Below, one piece after another: positions 55,640 to 64,000 of a stretch of 64,000 bases of DNA. The notes under the pieces were generated by a model, which was given only the letters and a program-made list of their open reading frames with translations, was not told the origin of the DNA and ran no database searches. The position numbers were made by a program, and so were the translations under genes. The first letter of the stretch is position 1. The number at the start of each line of letters is the position of its first letter. Origin of the DNA: Vibrio artabrorum (lineage in GTDB: Bacteria; Pseudomonadota; Gammaproteobacteria; Enterobacterales; Vibrionaceae); contig NZ_AP025458.1 of the NCBI RefSeq assembly GCF_024347295.1, forward strand, positions 2,790,001 to 2,854,000, read 5' to 3'.

Positions 55640-56233
55640 TTATAACGCAACACCAATGTTACTGACTGGATCTTCGCGCAGTTCGTGGCGTAGATCTTTG
55701 ATCAGCTCTAAGTCACGCTCCGTCGTTTCACGTAGAGGTCGGAAAATCGCCCACTGAACGTCCCACTCTTCGCACACCGCTTCGTTTTCTTTCTGGTTTT
55801 CGTTCGTCACTTCATCTGCGCCTTGAGCAAACTCAAGCTCAGCAACCGTCTTCACCGATTGTTGACTGACTTTAATAACCGCTTCAAGCATATGTTCACG
55901 GTCAAGCAGACCATGAATGAGCGTCGCCAAACCTTGGCAGGCGTCCATTGCTGGATAAACCCCATAAAAATCAAAATCATCACCGCTAGGGAAGAGCTCT
56001 TCTACTTTTTCAAGTTGACGCTCAAAGTTCACCTTTGCCGTTTTAACCGTTAAAATTTCCCAAACACTATCCAAAACATCACGATAAATTCGAGCTTCCG
56101 CAAATTCGGTATTCTCACAAAACATGGCATAGTTAGGGTACATACGCTCACATAGACACGCCATAAAGGTAATTTGTTGCCAAGGTTCTAACTTTTCAAG
56201 ACGAACCTGCAATGGATTCTGAAGCATAGTCAC
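55640..56233 (-). CDS. DUF416-family protein (YjaG-like)
   Basis: 197-residue cytoplasmic protein with no membrane segment. It opens MTMLQNPLQVRLEKLEPWQQ and contains FMACLCERMYPNYAMFCE and FPSGDDFDFYGVYPAMDACQ, typical of DUF416 (E. coli YjaG, encoded next to hupA). Function unknown. Divergent from the dehydrogenase gene. Confidence 0.88.
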   Translation of the reverse strand: MTMLQNPLQVRLEKLEPWQQITFMACLCERMYPNYAMFCENTEFAEARIYRDVLDSVWEILTVKTAKVNFERQLEKVEELFPSGDDFDFYGVYPAMDACQGLATLIHGLLDREHMLEAVIKVSQQSVKTVAELEFAQGADEVTNENQKENEAVCEEWDVQWAIFRPLRETTERDLELIKDLRHELREDPVSNIGVAL

Positions 56234-56298
56234 TCAATAATTGCAGAAAAAGACAGCGAAAGTGTACTTGATAAACCCTGAGGGGAAAAGATAAGCCG

Positions 56299-57225
56299 AT
56301 GAACAATTTTACGAATAAGCTCTATATTCTTACTGAGCATGACGATACCTATACGCAACTGATTCTAGACCAGGAGTTACCCGATCTAGAAATCACTCAA
56401 AACCCCGAATCAGCACAGATTGTATTAGCGTCACCGCCCCTAATCGCACAGCGCCTCAACGAGTTTAAAGAGCTAGACTGGGTACAGAGTACCTATGCTG
56501 GCATCAATAAACTCACTCAGCCGGACCTGCGTCAGGACTATACGTTAACCAACGTCAAAGGCATCTTTGGCCCAGCTATCGCAGAATACGTGCTAGGTTA
56601 CACAATCAGTCATTGTAGACACTTCCCTCATTACCACCAGCATCAACAACAACGCCACTGGCAGCCACAGCTTTATACTGGCCTAACTGACAAAACCATG
56701 GTGATTTTAGGAACCGGGTCAATTGGCAGTCATTTGGCGAAAACCGCGGCGGCTTTTGGTCTTCATACCATCGGTGTCAATCGTACCGGCATCCCATCCA
56801 AACAAGAAACCTTTAAAGAGACGTTCCACGTTAATGAGATAGAAGCAGCTTTTAAGCAAGCCGATATTGTGGTCAACACCTTACCATCAACAACCGAAAC
56901 CTATCAGCTGTTGAGTCAAACCACGTTAGGCTACTGCTCTAATGTGTTGCTGTTTAATGTCGGTCGCGGAGAAAGCCTAGACAACAAGGCCTTGTTGCTT
57001 GCCATAAAAAACAGATGGGTAGAGCATGCATTTTTAGATGTGTTTGAAAATGAGCCCCTCTCGCAGGATCACCCATTCTGGACATTGCCACAGGTCACCA
57101 TCACTCCACACATCGCTGCACTCAGTGAACCAAAACAAGTGGTCGAGATCTTCGCCGAGAATTACAAACAGTGGCGAGATGGCTTTACACTGAATCATGT
57201 CATCGATTTTGAAAAAGGTTACTGA
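56299..57225 (+). CDS. D-2-hydroxyacid dehydrogenase family protein
   Basis: 308-residue NAD(P)-dependent oxidoreductase of the D-isomer 2-hydroxyacid family (glyoxylate/hydroxypyruvate reductase-like). Substrate-side TYAGINKLTQPDLRQDY at about 73-89, nucleotide-binding ILGTGSIGSHLAK near 137-149, and the catalytic trio Arg in NVGRGESLD, Glu in DVFENEPL and His in ITPHIAAL. GGGGAAAAGATAAGCCG precedes the ATG. The exact substrate cannot be read from sequence. Confidence 0.88.
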   Translation: MNNFTNKLYILTEHDDTYTQLILDQELPDLEITQNPESAQIVLASPPLIAQRLNEFKELDWVQSTYAGINKLTQPDLRQDYTLTNVKGIFGPAIAEYVLGYTISHCRHFPHYHQHQQQRHWQPQLYTGLTDKTMVILGTGSIGSHLAKTAAAFGLHTIGVNRTGIPSKQETFKETFHVNEIEAAFKQADIVVNTLPSTTETYQLLSQTTLGYCSNVLLFNVGRGESLDNKALLLAIKNRWVEHAFLDVFENEPLSQDHPFWTLPQVTITPHIAALSEPKQVVEIFAENYKQWRDGFTLNHVIDFEKGY

Positions 57226-57256
57226 TGCGCTCTTCGTTACTGAAAGAGGTTCGTCA

Positions 57257-57292
57257 ATAAAAAAGCGCCGTTGGTTCCCCAACAGCGCTTTC
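57257..57292 (-). terminator. Terminator of hemE
   Basis: On the minus strand AAAGCGCTGTTGG pairs with CCAACGGCGCTTT (one mismatch) across GGAA and runs into a T-rich tail. Confidence 0.88.
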
Positions 57293-57309
57293 AATAAACT
57301 GACTCAGAA

Positions 57310-58377
57310 TTACTTGTGGTAAGGCTTAGACAATTCGTGAACAGCGTCAACGAATACGCCTGCGTTCTCTGGCGGCACATCTAAGTGGATACCGTGGCCA
57401 AGGTTAAATACATGACCTGTACCGCCGTCGCCAAAGCCTTCAAGAATGCTGCCCACTTCTTCACGAATACGTTCAGGTTGAGCGTAAAGCATCGAAGGGT
57501 CCATGTTACCTTGCAGTGCCACTTTGTCGCCGATGCGAGCTTTTGCGTCTGCGATGTTGATTGTCCAGTCTAGGCCAACCGCATCACAGCCCGTTGCTGC
57601 GATAGACTCAAGCCACATCCCGCCATTCTTAGTAAACAGAGTCACTGGCACACGACGACCTTCATTCTCACGGATTAGACCATCAACGATTTTGTGCATG
57701 TATTGCAGTGAAAATAGATTATAGTCACGAGGCGTCAGTACCCCACCCCAAGTATCAAAGACCATGACCGATTGAGCACCCGCTTTAATTTGCGCGTTCA
57801 GGTATTCAATAACACTGTCAGCCAACTTATCTAGCAACAGGTGTAGGGTTTGTGGCTCTGCGTACATCATCTTCTTGATCTTAGTGAACGCTTTAGAGCT
57901 TCCACCTTCAACCATGTATGTCGCCAGTGTCCATGGACTGCCCGAGAAACCGATCAGTGGCACTTCGCCTTTCAAATCTTTACGGATCTGACGAACCGCA
58001 TTCATTACGTATTGAAGCTCGCCTTCTGGATCCGGTAGGCCAATCTTCTCTACGTCCGCTTTACACGTGATAGGACGCTCAAATTTAGGACCTTCGCCCG
58101 TTTCAAAGTACAAGCCTAAGCCCATCGCATCAGGGATGGTTAGGATGTCAGAAAACAAGATTGCCGCATCAAGCGGGAAACGACGCAAAGGTTGAAGCGT
58201 GACTTCTGATGCCAGCTCCGCATTTTTGCATAAAGACATGAAATCGCCGGCTTCAGCGCGCGTTGCTTTGTACTCTGGAAGGTAGCGGCCAGCTTGGCGC
58301 ATCATCCATACCGGTGTGTAATCAACAGGCTGTTTCAAAAGTGCGCGTAAATAGCGATCGTTTTTTAATTCGGTCAT
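57310..58377 (-). CDS. hemE: Uroporphyrinogen decarboxylase
   Basis: Decarboxylates uroporphyrinogen III to coproporphyrinogen III in heme synthesis. Start ATG at 58377 ([16 protein letters not shown]), giving 355 residues like E. coli HemE; an ATG 18 codons upstream is unlikely. Signatures: [15 protein letters not shown] at about 21-35, [14 protein letters not shown] at about 74-87 with the catalytic Asp, [17 protein letters not shown] at about 142-158. In E. coli nudC and hemE are adjacent in the same relative order. Confidence 0.96.
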   Translation of the reverse strand: MTELKNDRYLRALLKQPVDYTPVWMMRQAGRYLPEYKATRAEAGDFMSLCKNAELASEVTLQPLRRFPLDAAILFSDILTIPDAMGLGLYFETGEGPKFERPITCKADVEKIGLPDPEGELQYVMNAVRQIRKDLKGEVPLIGFSGSPWTLATYMVEGGSSKAFTKIKKMMYAEPQTLHLLLDKLADSVIEYLNAQIKAGAQSVMVFDTWGGVLTPRDYNLFSLQYMHKIVDGLIRENEGRRVPVTLFTKNGGMWLESIAATGCDAVGLDWTINIADAKARIGDKVALQGNMDPSMLYAQPERIREEVGSILEGFGDGGTGHVFNLGHGIHLDVPPENAGVFVDAVHELSKPYHK

Positions 58378-58562
58378 TCCGTTAAATTCCAATTCAATCT
58401 TGTCTAGTTTTAATGGCAAGTATTCTAACACTGATTAATAGGTAAAAGCTGTGTGCTTTGCAACCTAGATCAAGTTATTAACTTTTAAATCAATGCTTAA
58501 TTTGCACCCACTTAAGAGAGCATGTTAAAAATTTGTTTGCTAGCGAAAATTACAATTATAAC

Positions 58563-58637
58563 ATCTGAGTAGTCACTACTCAGCATCTCATAACGACATC
58601 TTACTTACCCCCTCCACTCGTGGAGGGTTTTTTTTAA
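58563..58637 (+). ncRNA. Candidate small RNA between hemE and nudC
   Basis: A plus-strand intrinsic terminator (CCCTCCAC/GTGGAGGG at 58610-58627 followed by eight T) stands in a 332-nt gap flanked only by minus-strand genes, so it has no plus-strand gene to serve. Upstream lie TTGTTT (58533-58538), 18 nt, TATAAC (58557-58562), an alternative TACAAT (58551-58556), and a hairpin CTGAGTAGTCACTACTCAG (58565-58583). Between the two hairpins is an unpaired C/U-rich stretch. Predicted RNA about 65-75 nt. No known family recognised. Confidence 0.5.
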
Positions 58638-58709
58638 CTTTTGGCTCCCATCAGCCAAGTACACTTGGGATCTCCCTGGGCTCAAGTTAATAGTCAATCT
58701 TCTTACCAG

Positions 58710-59495
58710 CTAAACTTTCAGCATCACATCATCAACCGTTTTTTCGATCAATTGCCTTGCAATGGTTCCGGCAGGGGCAACATCAGGTAAATTGGTGACA
58801 TCAAACCATTGAGCATCTGACAATTCACTGTAATCGGGCTTGAGCGTACCACCAGCATAATCGGCGAGAAAGCCCATCATCATACTCGACGGAAACGCCC
58901 ACGGCTGGCTGCCAAAGTAACGAATATTGTCCACATCGACCCCCGTCTCTTCTTTGACTTCTCTTGCCACACACTGATCTAAGGTCTCTCCAACCTCGAG
59001 GAAGCCTGCAATCACGGTGTACATCCCTGTTTTATGCCTTGGGTGCTGAGCAAGCAATATCTTGTTATCGTTTCGTACCGCGACAATAATGCATGGGAAA
59101 ATGCGAGGATAATGGAGCGTTCGACAATCTCCGCACTGCATCGCCACCTGATTGTGATTGAGATGATTACGACCACCACACTGAGGACAAAAACGTATGC
59201 TCTGCGTCATGTGGCCATACTGGATCGCTTTACTTGCCATCAGAAATTTCGATTCAGGCCAGTGCAGCAACTCTCTTAGACTGACCATACTCAGCTCATT
59301 CTCCACATCACCATCGTTGAGCCAATACACCTTACGACCCTGATACTGACCAATGCAAATGGCATGCTCGACACTCAACCCTAACTCTTCAGCTGAGCCA
59401 AAAGGAAATTGGTCATCATTGACCCAAATATCACTACCAGAAACGACGCACCAATAAGCTTGATCTATCATTTTATTATCACTTTTATTTAACAT
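58710..59495 (-). CDS. nudC: NADH pyrophosphatase / NAD-RNA decapping hydrolase NudC
   Basis: Nudix hydrolase that cleaves NADH and removes NAD caps from RNA. 261 residues: zinc ribbon with Cys103, Cys106, Cys121 and Cys124 (FCPQCGG, CGDC), Nudix box at 164-186 ([11 protein letters not shown], then [10 protein letters not shown]) and the NudC tag [11 protein letters not shown]. Encoded next to hemE, as in E. coli, on the same strand. Confidence 0.94.
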   Translation of the reverse strand: MLNKSDNKMIDQAYWCVVSGSDIWVNDDQFPFGSAEELGLSVEHAICIGQYQGRKVYWLNDGDVENELSMVSLRELLHWPESKFLMASKAIQYGHMTQSIRFCPQCGGRNHLNHNQVAMQCGDCRTLHYPRIFPCIIVAVRNDNKILLAQHPRHKTGMYTVIAGFLEVGETLDQCVAREVKEETGVDVDNIRYFGSQPWAFPSSMMMGFLADYAGGTLKPDYSELSDAQWFDVTNLPDVAPAGTIARQLIEKTVDDVMLKV

Positions 59496-59628
59496 CCTTA
59501 TACCTCATTGCTTGCAGTTCGTTCATTTTACTGGCAATCTAATTTCATACTAGAGTGATAGCAGAGAATAATTCAAACTATTGCTTTTAGTCGCTACCAA
59601 TAAAACGGACCCTGCTTAGGCAATTACT

Positions 59629-59648
59629 TGATCACAAGGTTGTGATCA
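59629..59648. repeat. Inverted repeat upstream of rsd
   Basis: TGATCACAA-GG-TTGTGATCA, 9-bp arms with a 2-nt centre. It ends 18 nt before the rsd start codon, close to the ribosome site GAGG at about 59655. It could be an operator or part of the leader RNA. Confidence 0.6.
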
Positions 59649-59666
59649 GATCATGAGGACATGGTC

Positions 59667-60158
59667 ATGCTAAATAAATTCAAACAAGTACAACAACAAT
59701 GGGGTGGCTCCAATGAGGTCATCGATCATTGGCTCGAAACTCGACAGTCTCTAATCGTTGAGTATTGTAAGCTTGCTGCTCTAAAGCCTTCATCATCAAA
59801 AACACCCTCTATCACTGAACTTCCCACTCCAGAAGCGCTCCAAAAATTCAGCCAACATCTTGTGGATTACATCTCTGAAGGCCACTTTAAGATCTATGAC
59901 ATGGTGATGGATAGATGGCAGTCTACTGGCTTCAAAGCAACAGACGAAATCAACCAATCATATGGTCACATCGTTCTGACCACGGATCCACTGCTCAACT
60001 TCACCGATAAATACGCAGCCATTGAAGCGACCGATACATTAGAAAGCTTTGATAGCGAGCTATCACTCGTTGGTGAGATTCTTGAGGCGAGGTTTGCGGT
60101 TGAAGACCAGTTGATACAACAAATTGCCGACAGCCTAGCGGTTCCACCAGGGGCTTAA
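59667..60158 (+). CDS. rsd: Sigma70 regulator Rsd
   Basis: Anti-sigma70 factor that sequesters RpoD in stationary phase. Start ATG at 59667 (MLNKFKQVQQQWGGSNEVID) because GAGG has proper spacing to it; the ATG at 59661 is too close. 163 residues of the Rsd/AlgQ family: helical, with GSNEVIDHWLETRQSLIVEY and HLVDYISEGHFKIYDMV. Adjacent to nudC in divergent orientation, as in E. coli. Confidence 0.92.
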   Translation: MLNKFKQVQQQWGGSNEVIDHWLETRQSLIVEYCKLAALKPSSSKTPSITELPTPEALQKFSQHLVDYISEGHFKIYDMVMDRWQSTGFKATDEINQSYGHIVLTTDPLLNFTDKYAAIEATDTLESFDSELSLVGEILEARFAVEDQLIQQIADSLAVPPGA

Positions 60159-60174
60159 TGGCTTAGCACCTTCT

Positions 60175-60204
60175 AAGCTTGCCTCTGTGCAAGCTTTTTG
60201 TTTT
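60175..60204 (+). terminator. Terminator after rsd
   Basis: AAGCTTGC pairs with GCAAGCTT across a 6-nt loop and is followed by TTTGTTTT. Confidence 0.87.
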
Positions 60205-60372
60205 GCCTGTCCGTTAACCAAAACTCGCTCTTCACCACGAACCTTCTTGTCAGGTCCAAAGCCGCCCGAGATAAAACGCTCACCACTCCGCCTATCCCTT
60301 ATCCGCTATCCGCCAAGTAATCAAACATATCGATTAGATTCAAACCTATAAGCCTCTTTATACACCAGATAC

Positions 60373-60400
60373 AAAAAAGGCACCCGAAGGTGCCTTTTCT
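60373..60400 (-). terminator. Terminator of rpoC
   Basis: On the minus strand AAAGGCACC pairs with GGTGCCTTT around TTCG and runs into TTTG. It ends the rpoBC transcript. Confidence 0.9.
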
Positions 60401-60426
60401 TATCTCTTAGAGATGACTCGTAGAGC

Positions 60427-63400
60427 TTACTCTTCTGAAGAGAAACCAGCGTTTAGAAGTGCTGCTAGATTGTCAGTCGCTTGTTCAGCTGAAGGACCTT
60501 CTTGCTCTTCTTCACGTTGCTTTTGACGCTCTTGGTGGTATGCGAAACCAGTACCAGCTGGGATCAGACGACCAACAATTACGTTCTCTTTCAGGCCGCG
60601 AAGGTCATCACGTTTACCAGAAACCGCAGCTTCTGTTAGTACGCGAGTCGTTTCTTGGAACGATGCAGCTGAGATGAATGACTCAGTTGCAAGAGAGGCT
60701 TTAGTAATACCCAGTAGGTCACGTTCGAAACGTACTAGTTCTTTACCTTCAGCTTCTAGCTTACGGTTAGCAATCTTAACATTGTGGTACTCAACTTGTT
60801 CGCCAGGTAGGAACTGAGAGTCACCAGAATGAGTTATTGTACACTTACGTAGCATTTGACGAACGATAGTCTCAATGTGCTTATCGTTAATCTTAACGCC
60901 TTGTAAGCGGTAAACTTCTTGAACTTCGTTCGCGATGTACTGAGTTACTGCGTGGATACCACGTAGACGCAGGATATCGTGTGGAGTTTCTGGACCGTCG
61001 GCGATAACATCACCACGCTCAATCTTCTCACCTTCGAACACGTTCAATTGACGATGTTTAGGAATCATCTCTTCGTAAGTGTCACCACCTTCACGAGTGA
61101 TAACTAAACGACGCTTACCTTTCGTTTCTTTACCGAAAGACACAGTACCTGTGTGTTCAGCAAGGATCGCAGGCTCTTTAGGCTTACGAGCTTCGAATAG
61201 GTCGGCTACGCGTGGTAGACCACCGGTGATATCTTTGTTACCGCCAGATTTCTGAGGGATACGAGATAGTGTGTCACCGATGCCAACTTCAGCGCCATCT
61301 TCGATGTTTACAATCGCTTTACCTGGTAGGAAGTAGTGAGCTGGCATATCAGTACCAGGAATCATTACGTCGTTACCTTGCTCATCAACCAGTTTGATAG
61401 CTGGACGCATATCTTTACCGGCTGCTGGGCGAGCTGCTGCGTCTGTAACTTCACTTGAAGAAAGACCCGTTAGATCGTCAGTTTGACGAGAAACGGTAAT
61501 ACCATCGATCATATCTACGAATTGGATACGACCGGCCACTTCAGTGATGATTGGCATGGTATGCGCTTCCCAGTTAGCTACAACTTCACCAGCCGTAACG
61601 GCTGCGTTGTCGCCTTTGGTTAGCATCGAACCGTAAGGAAGTTTGTGCTTCTCTTTAGTACGGCCGAATTCATCAATAATCGTCATCTCAGATGCACGAG
61701 AAGTGATAACCAGTTTCTTATCTTTGTTCACGACGAACTTAGCATTGTGAAGTTTCACAGTACCCGTTGTCTTAGCTTGGATGCTGTTCTCTGCCGCAGC
61801 AGTAGATGCCGCACCACCGATGTGGAACGTACGCATCGTTAGCTGTGTACCCGGCTCACCGATAGATTGAGCAGCGATAACACCCACGGCTTCACCTTGG
61901 TTCACTAGGTGACCACGTGCTAGATCACGACCGTAACACTGTGCACAACAACCGAAGTCTGCATCACAGGTAACAACAGAACGCACTTTCATGCTATCTA
62001 CAGAGTTGTCTTCCATGATCTGACACCACTTCTCATCAATCAGAGTATTACGTGGAATCAGTACTTCTTCAGTACCTGGCTTAAGAACGTCTTCAGCGAC
62101 TACACGACCTAGGGCAAGCTCAGAAAGTGCAACTTTAACGTCACCACCTTCGATGTGAGGCATCATGTCGATACCTTCATGCGTTCCACAGTCATGTTCG
62201 TGTACTACAACGTCTTGAGCAACGTCTACTAGACGACGAGTTAGGTAACCCGAGTTTGCTGTTTTCAGTGCTGTATCCGCAAGACCCTTACGAGCACCGT
62301 GCGTTGAGATAAAGTACTGAAGAACGTTTAGACCTTCTTTAAAGTTCGCTGTGATCGGCGTTTCGATGATTGAACCATCTGGACGCGCCATCAGACCACG
62401 CATACCTGCTAGCTGACGAATCTGAGCTGCAGAACCACGAGCGCCCGAGTCGGCCATCATGTAGATGCTGTTGAACGATTCTTGCTGTTCTTCTTCGCCG
62501 TCACGGTTAATAACGGTTTCAGAAGATAGGTTATCCATCATTGCTTTCGCAACGCGGTCGTTAGTAGACGCCCAGATATCGATAACTTTGTTGTAACGCT
62601 CACCCGCAGTAACAAGACCAGATTGGAATTGTTCTTGGATTTCGCGAACTTCTTCTTCAGCCGACTCAATTTCATCGTATTTCGCTTGAGGTACAACCAT
62701 ATCGTCGATACCTACAGAAACACCAGAAAGTGCCGCGTATGCAAAACCTGCGTACATGATTTGGTCAGCAAATACTACTGTATCTTTTAGACCAAGCTTA
62801 CGGTAACACTCGTTAAGAAGGTTAGAAATTTGCTTCTTACCTAACTTTTGGTTAACGATGCTGTACGGTAGGCCAGCTGGAACAATCTGCCACAACATTG
62901 CACGACCGACAGTCGTATCAACTAGGCCAGTATTCGTTGTGCTATTACCGTCTTCGTCTACTACAGTTTCAGTGATACGTACCTTAACGCGAGCGTGCAG
63001 CTCAGCCGTCTTAGTACGGTATGCCTTTTCAGCCTCTTCAGGGCCAGCAAGGTACATACCTTCACCTTTCACGTTGATCTTGTCACGTGTCATGTAGTAA
63101 AGACCCAATACAACGTCCTGAGAAGGTACGATGATCGGATCACCTGATGCTGGCGACAGAATGTTATTCGTCGACATCATTAGGGTACGAGCTTCAAGCT
63201 GTGCTTCTAGAGTTAGAGGCACGTGTACCGCCATTTGGTCACCATCGAAGTCGGCGTTGTATGCCGCACACACAAGTGGGTGAAGCTGAATCGCTTTACC
63301 TTCGATTAGTACTGGTTCAAACGCTTGGATACCTAGACGGTGAAGTGTAGGTGCACGGTTAAGCAGTACTGGGTGTTCACGGATAACTTCGTCTAGGATA

Positions 63401-64000
63401 TCCCAAACAACCGCTTCTTCACGCTCTACCATTTTCTTAGCAGCTTTGATTGTCGTCGCCATGCCACGAGTTTCTAGCTTGCTGTAGATGAACGGCTTAA
63501 ATAGCTCAAGTGCCATCTTCTTAGGAAGACCACACTGATGCAGACGAAGGTATGGACCCACTGTAATTACAGAACGGCCAGAGTAGTCTACACGTTTACC
63601 TAGAAGGTTCTGACGGAAACGACCTTGCTTACCCTTGATCATATCAGCAAGAGATTTCAGAGGACGCTTGTTAGAACCCGTGATCGCACGACCGCGACGA
63701 CCGTTATCTAGAAGGGCATCAACAGACTCTTGCAACATACGCTTTTCGTTACGTACGATGATGTCTGGAGCCGCTAGCTCTAGAAGGCGCTTCAAACGGT
63801 TGTTACGGTTGATCACACGACGGTAAAGGTCGTTCAGATCAGAAGTCGCAAAGCGACCGCCATCTAGTGGTACTAGAGGACGTAGATCTGGCGGTAGCAC
63901 TGGAAGTACAGTTAGAATCATCCACTCAGGCTTGTTGCCTGATGAGATGAACGCTTCAACTAGCTTCAAGCGCTTAGTAACTTTCTTACGCTTAGTTTCA
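60427..64000 (-). CDS. rpoC: DNA-directed RNA polymerase subunit beta' (partial, N-terminus outside window)
   Basis: Largest subunit of RNA polymerase. The window holds about 1190 C-terminal residues; the reading frame continues through the edge (upstream residues [10 protein letters not shown] are read before 63970), so the gene is cut, not broken. Visible: [20 protein letters not shown], active-site [13 protein letters not shown] with three Mg-binding Asp, bridge/trigger-loop region, the zinc site [15 protein letters not shown], and [16 protein letters not shown]. Highly conserved with E. coli RpoC throughout. Confidence 0.98.
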   Translation of the reverse strand, partial: ETKRKKVTKRLKLVEAFISSGNKPEWMILTVLPVLPPDLRPLVPLDGGRFATSDLNDLYRRVINRNNRLKRLLELAAPDIIVRNEKRMLQESVDALLDNGRRGRAITGSNKRPLKSLADMIKGKQGRFRQNLLGKRVDYSGRSVITVGPYLRLHQCGLPKKMALELFKPFIYSKLETRGMATTIKAAKKMVEREEAVVWDILDEVIREHPVLLNRAPTLHRLGIQAFEPVLIEGKAIQLHPLVCAAYNADFDGDQMAVHVPLTLEAQLEARTLMMSTNNILSPASGDPIIVPSQDVVLGLYYMTRDKINVKGEGMYLAGPEEAEKAYRTKTAELHARVKVRITETVVDEDGNSTTNTGLVDTTVGRAMLWQIVPAGLPYSIVNQKLGKKQISNLLNECYRKLGLKDTVVFADQIMYAGFAYAALSGVSVGIDDMVVPQAKYDEIESAEEEVREIQEQFQSGLVTAGERYNKVIDIWASTNDRVAKAMMDNLSSETVINRDGEEEQQESFNSIYMMADSGARGSAAQIRQLAGMRGLMARPDGSIIETPITANFKEGLNVLQYFISTHGARKGLADTALKTANSGYLTRRLVDVAQDVVVHEHDCGTHEGIDMMPHIEGGDVKVALSELALGRVVAEDVLKPGTEEVLIPRNTLIDEKWCQIMEDNSVDSMKVRSVVTCDADFGCCAQCYGRDLARGHLVNQGEAVGVIAAQSIGEPGTQLTMRTFHIGGAASTAAAENSIQAKTTGTVKLHNAKFVVNKDKKLVITSRASEMTIIDEFGRTKEKHKLPYGSMLTKGDNAAVTAGEVVANWEAHTMPIITEVAGRIQFVDMIDGITVSRQTDDLTGLSSSEVTDAAARPAAGKDMRPAIKLVDEQGNDVMIPGTDMPAHYFLPGKAIVNIEDGAEVGIGDTLSRIPQKSGGNKDITGGLPRVADLFEARKPKEPAILAEHTGTVSFGKETKGKRRLVITREGGDTYEEMIPKHRQLNVFEGEKIERGDVIADGPETPHDILRLRGIHAVTQYIANEVQEVYRLQGVKINDKHIETIVRQMLRKCTITHSGDSQFLPGEQVEYHNVKIANRKLEAEGKELVRFERDLLGITKASLATESFISAASFQETTRVLTEAAVSGKRDDLRGLKENVIVGRLIPAGTGFAYHQERQKQREEEQEGPSAEQATDNLAALLNAGFSSEE

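Noticed and set aside
59661..59666. Upstream ATG of rsd at 59661
   Set aside because: GAGG lies only about two bases away, too close to serve it; ATG 59667 has normal spacing and the family N-terminus MLN.
60459..63826. Several plus-strand reading frames opposite rpoC
   Set aside because: They are short shadows of a highly conserved, codon-biased gene, lack ribosome sites and resemble no family.
1..64000. tRNA, rRNA, CRISPR array, insertion sequence, integron or prophage
   Set aside because: No cloverleaf-like sequences, spaced direct repeats, transposase or integrase genes or attC-type elements were seen.

Overview
The window reads as core chromosome of a marine gammaproteobacterium of the family Vibrionaceae, most likely genus Vibrio. 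The reasons are the close match of nearly every protein to Vibrio/Enterobacterales housekeeping families, moderate G+C, and Vibrio-typical gene sets: ftsN-hslVU-menA-rraA-zapB-glpX, aspA-dcuA, the acetate-switch genes crbR/crbS/acs, aroQ-accBC-prmA-dusB-fis, purHD-hupA-hemE-nudC-rsd, and rpoC. Species-level placement is inference; a Splendidus-clade-like species is possible. I found no rRNA, tRNA, CRISPR array, insertion sequence, prophage or integron.

Layout. 0-6 kb: cell division (ftsN, zapB), the HslVU protease behind a sigma32-like promoter, menaquinone synthesis (menA), the RNase E inhibitor rraA, and the class II fructose-bisphosphatase glpX behind a PurR-like box. 6-12 kb: a SufR-like regulator, small DUF3135 and DUF805 proteins, a CHMI-family tautomerase, the opposed glycolytic genes tpiA and pfkA, and fieF. 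11.8-15.9 kb: a CpxP/Spy-type periplasmic protein divergent from cpxRA with CpxR boxes between them, then trmL and fxsA. 16-19 kb: aspA-dcuA (aspartate to fumarate, C4-dicarboxylate exchange). 19-28 kb: an arginine deiminase block (arcD-like antiporter, arcA, arcC, arcB) followed by pyrBI with its own leader-peptide attenuator and by a divergent argR paralogue. The block links arginine catabolism, carbamoyl phosphate and pyrimidine synthesis, and carries FNR-type and ArgR-type operator candidates plus an intercistronic hairpin after each arc gene.

28-44 kb: dsbD, then an acetate-control neighbourhood: response regulator CrbR, MarC-family protein, two-part DUF4212/sodium symporter, the large transporter-fused hybrid kinase CrbS, an HcaT-like MFS transporter, a cNMP/CBS/DUF294 protein with a partner DEDDh exonuclease, and acetyl-CoA synthetase. 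44-49 kb: aroQ-accB-accC, prmA, dusB-fis. 49-60 kb: zntR divergent from purH-purD, a DUF1481 lipoprotein, hupA, a CNNM/CBS membrane protein, a DUF416 protein, a D-2-hydroxyacid dehydrogenase, hemE, nudC and rsd. The right edge holds most of rpoC on the minus strand, cut by the window end.

The genes are ordinary; the less ordinary signals are non-coding: a perfect 38-bp palindrome inside the DUF294 gene, an orphan terminator suggesting an undescribed small RNA between hemE and nudC, a 26-bp palindrome containing a perfect FNR site, a consensus-like PurR box upstream of glpX, stem-loops after each arc cistron, and ERIC-like repeats between purH and purD. All calls come from reading the sequence and from knowledge of the families; no database search was run.
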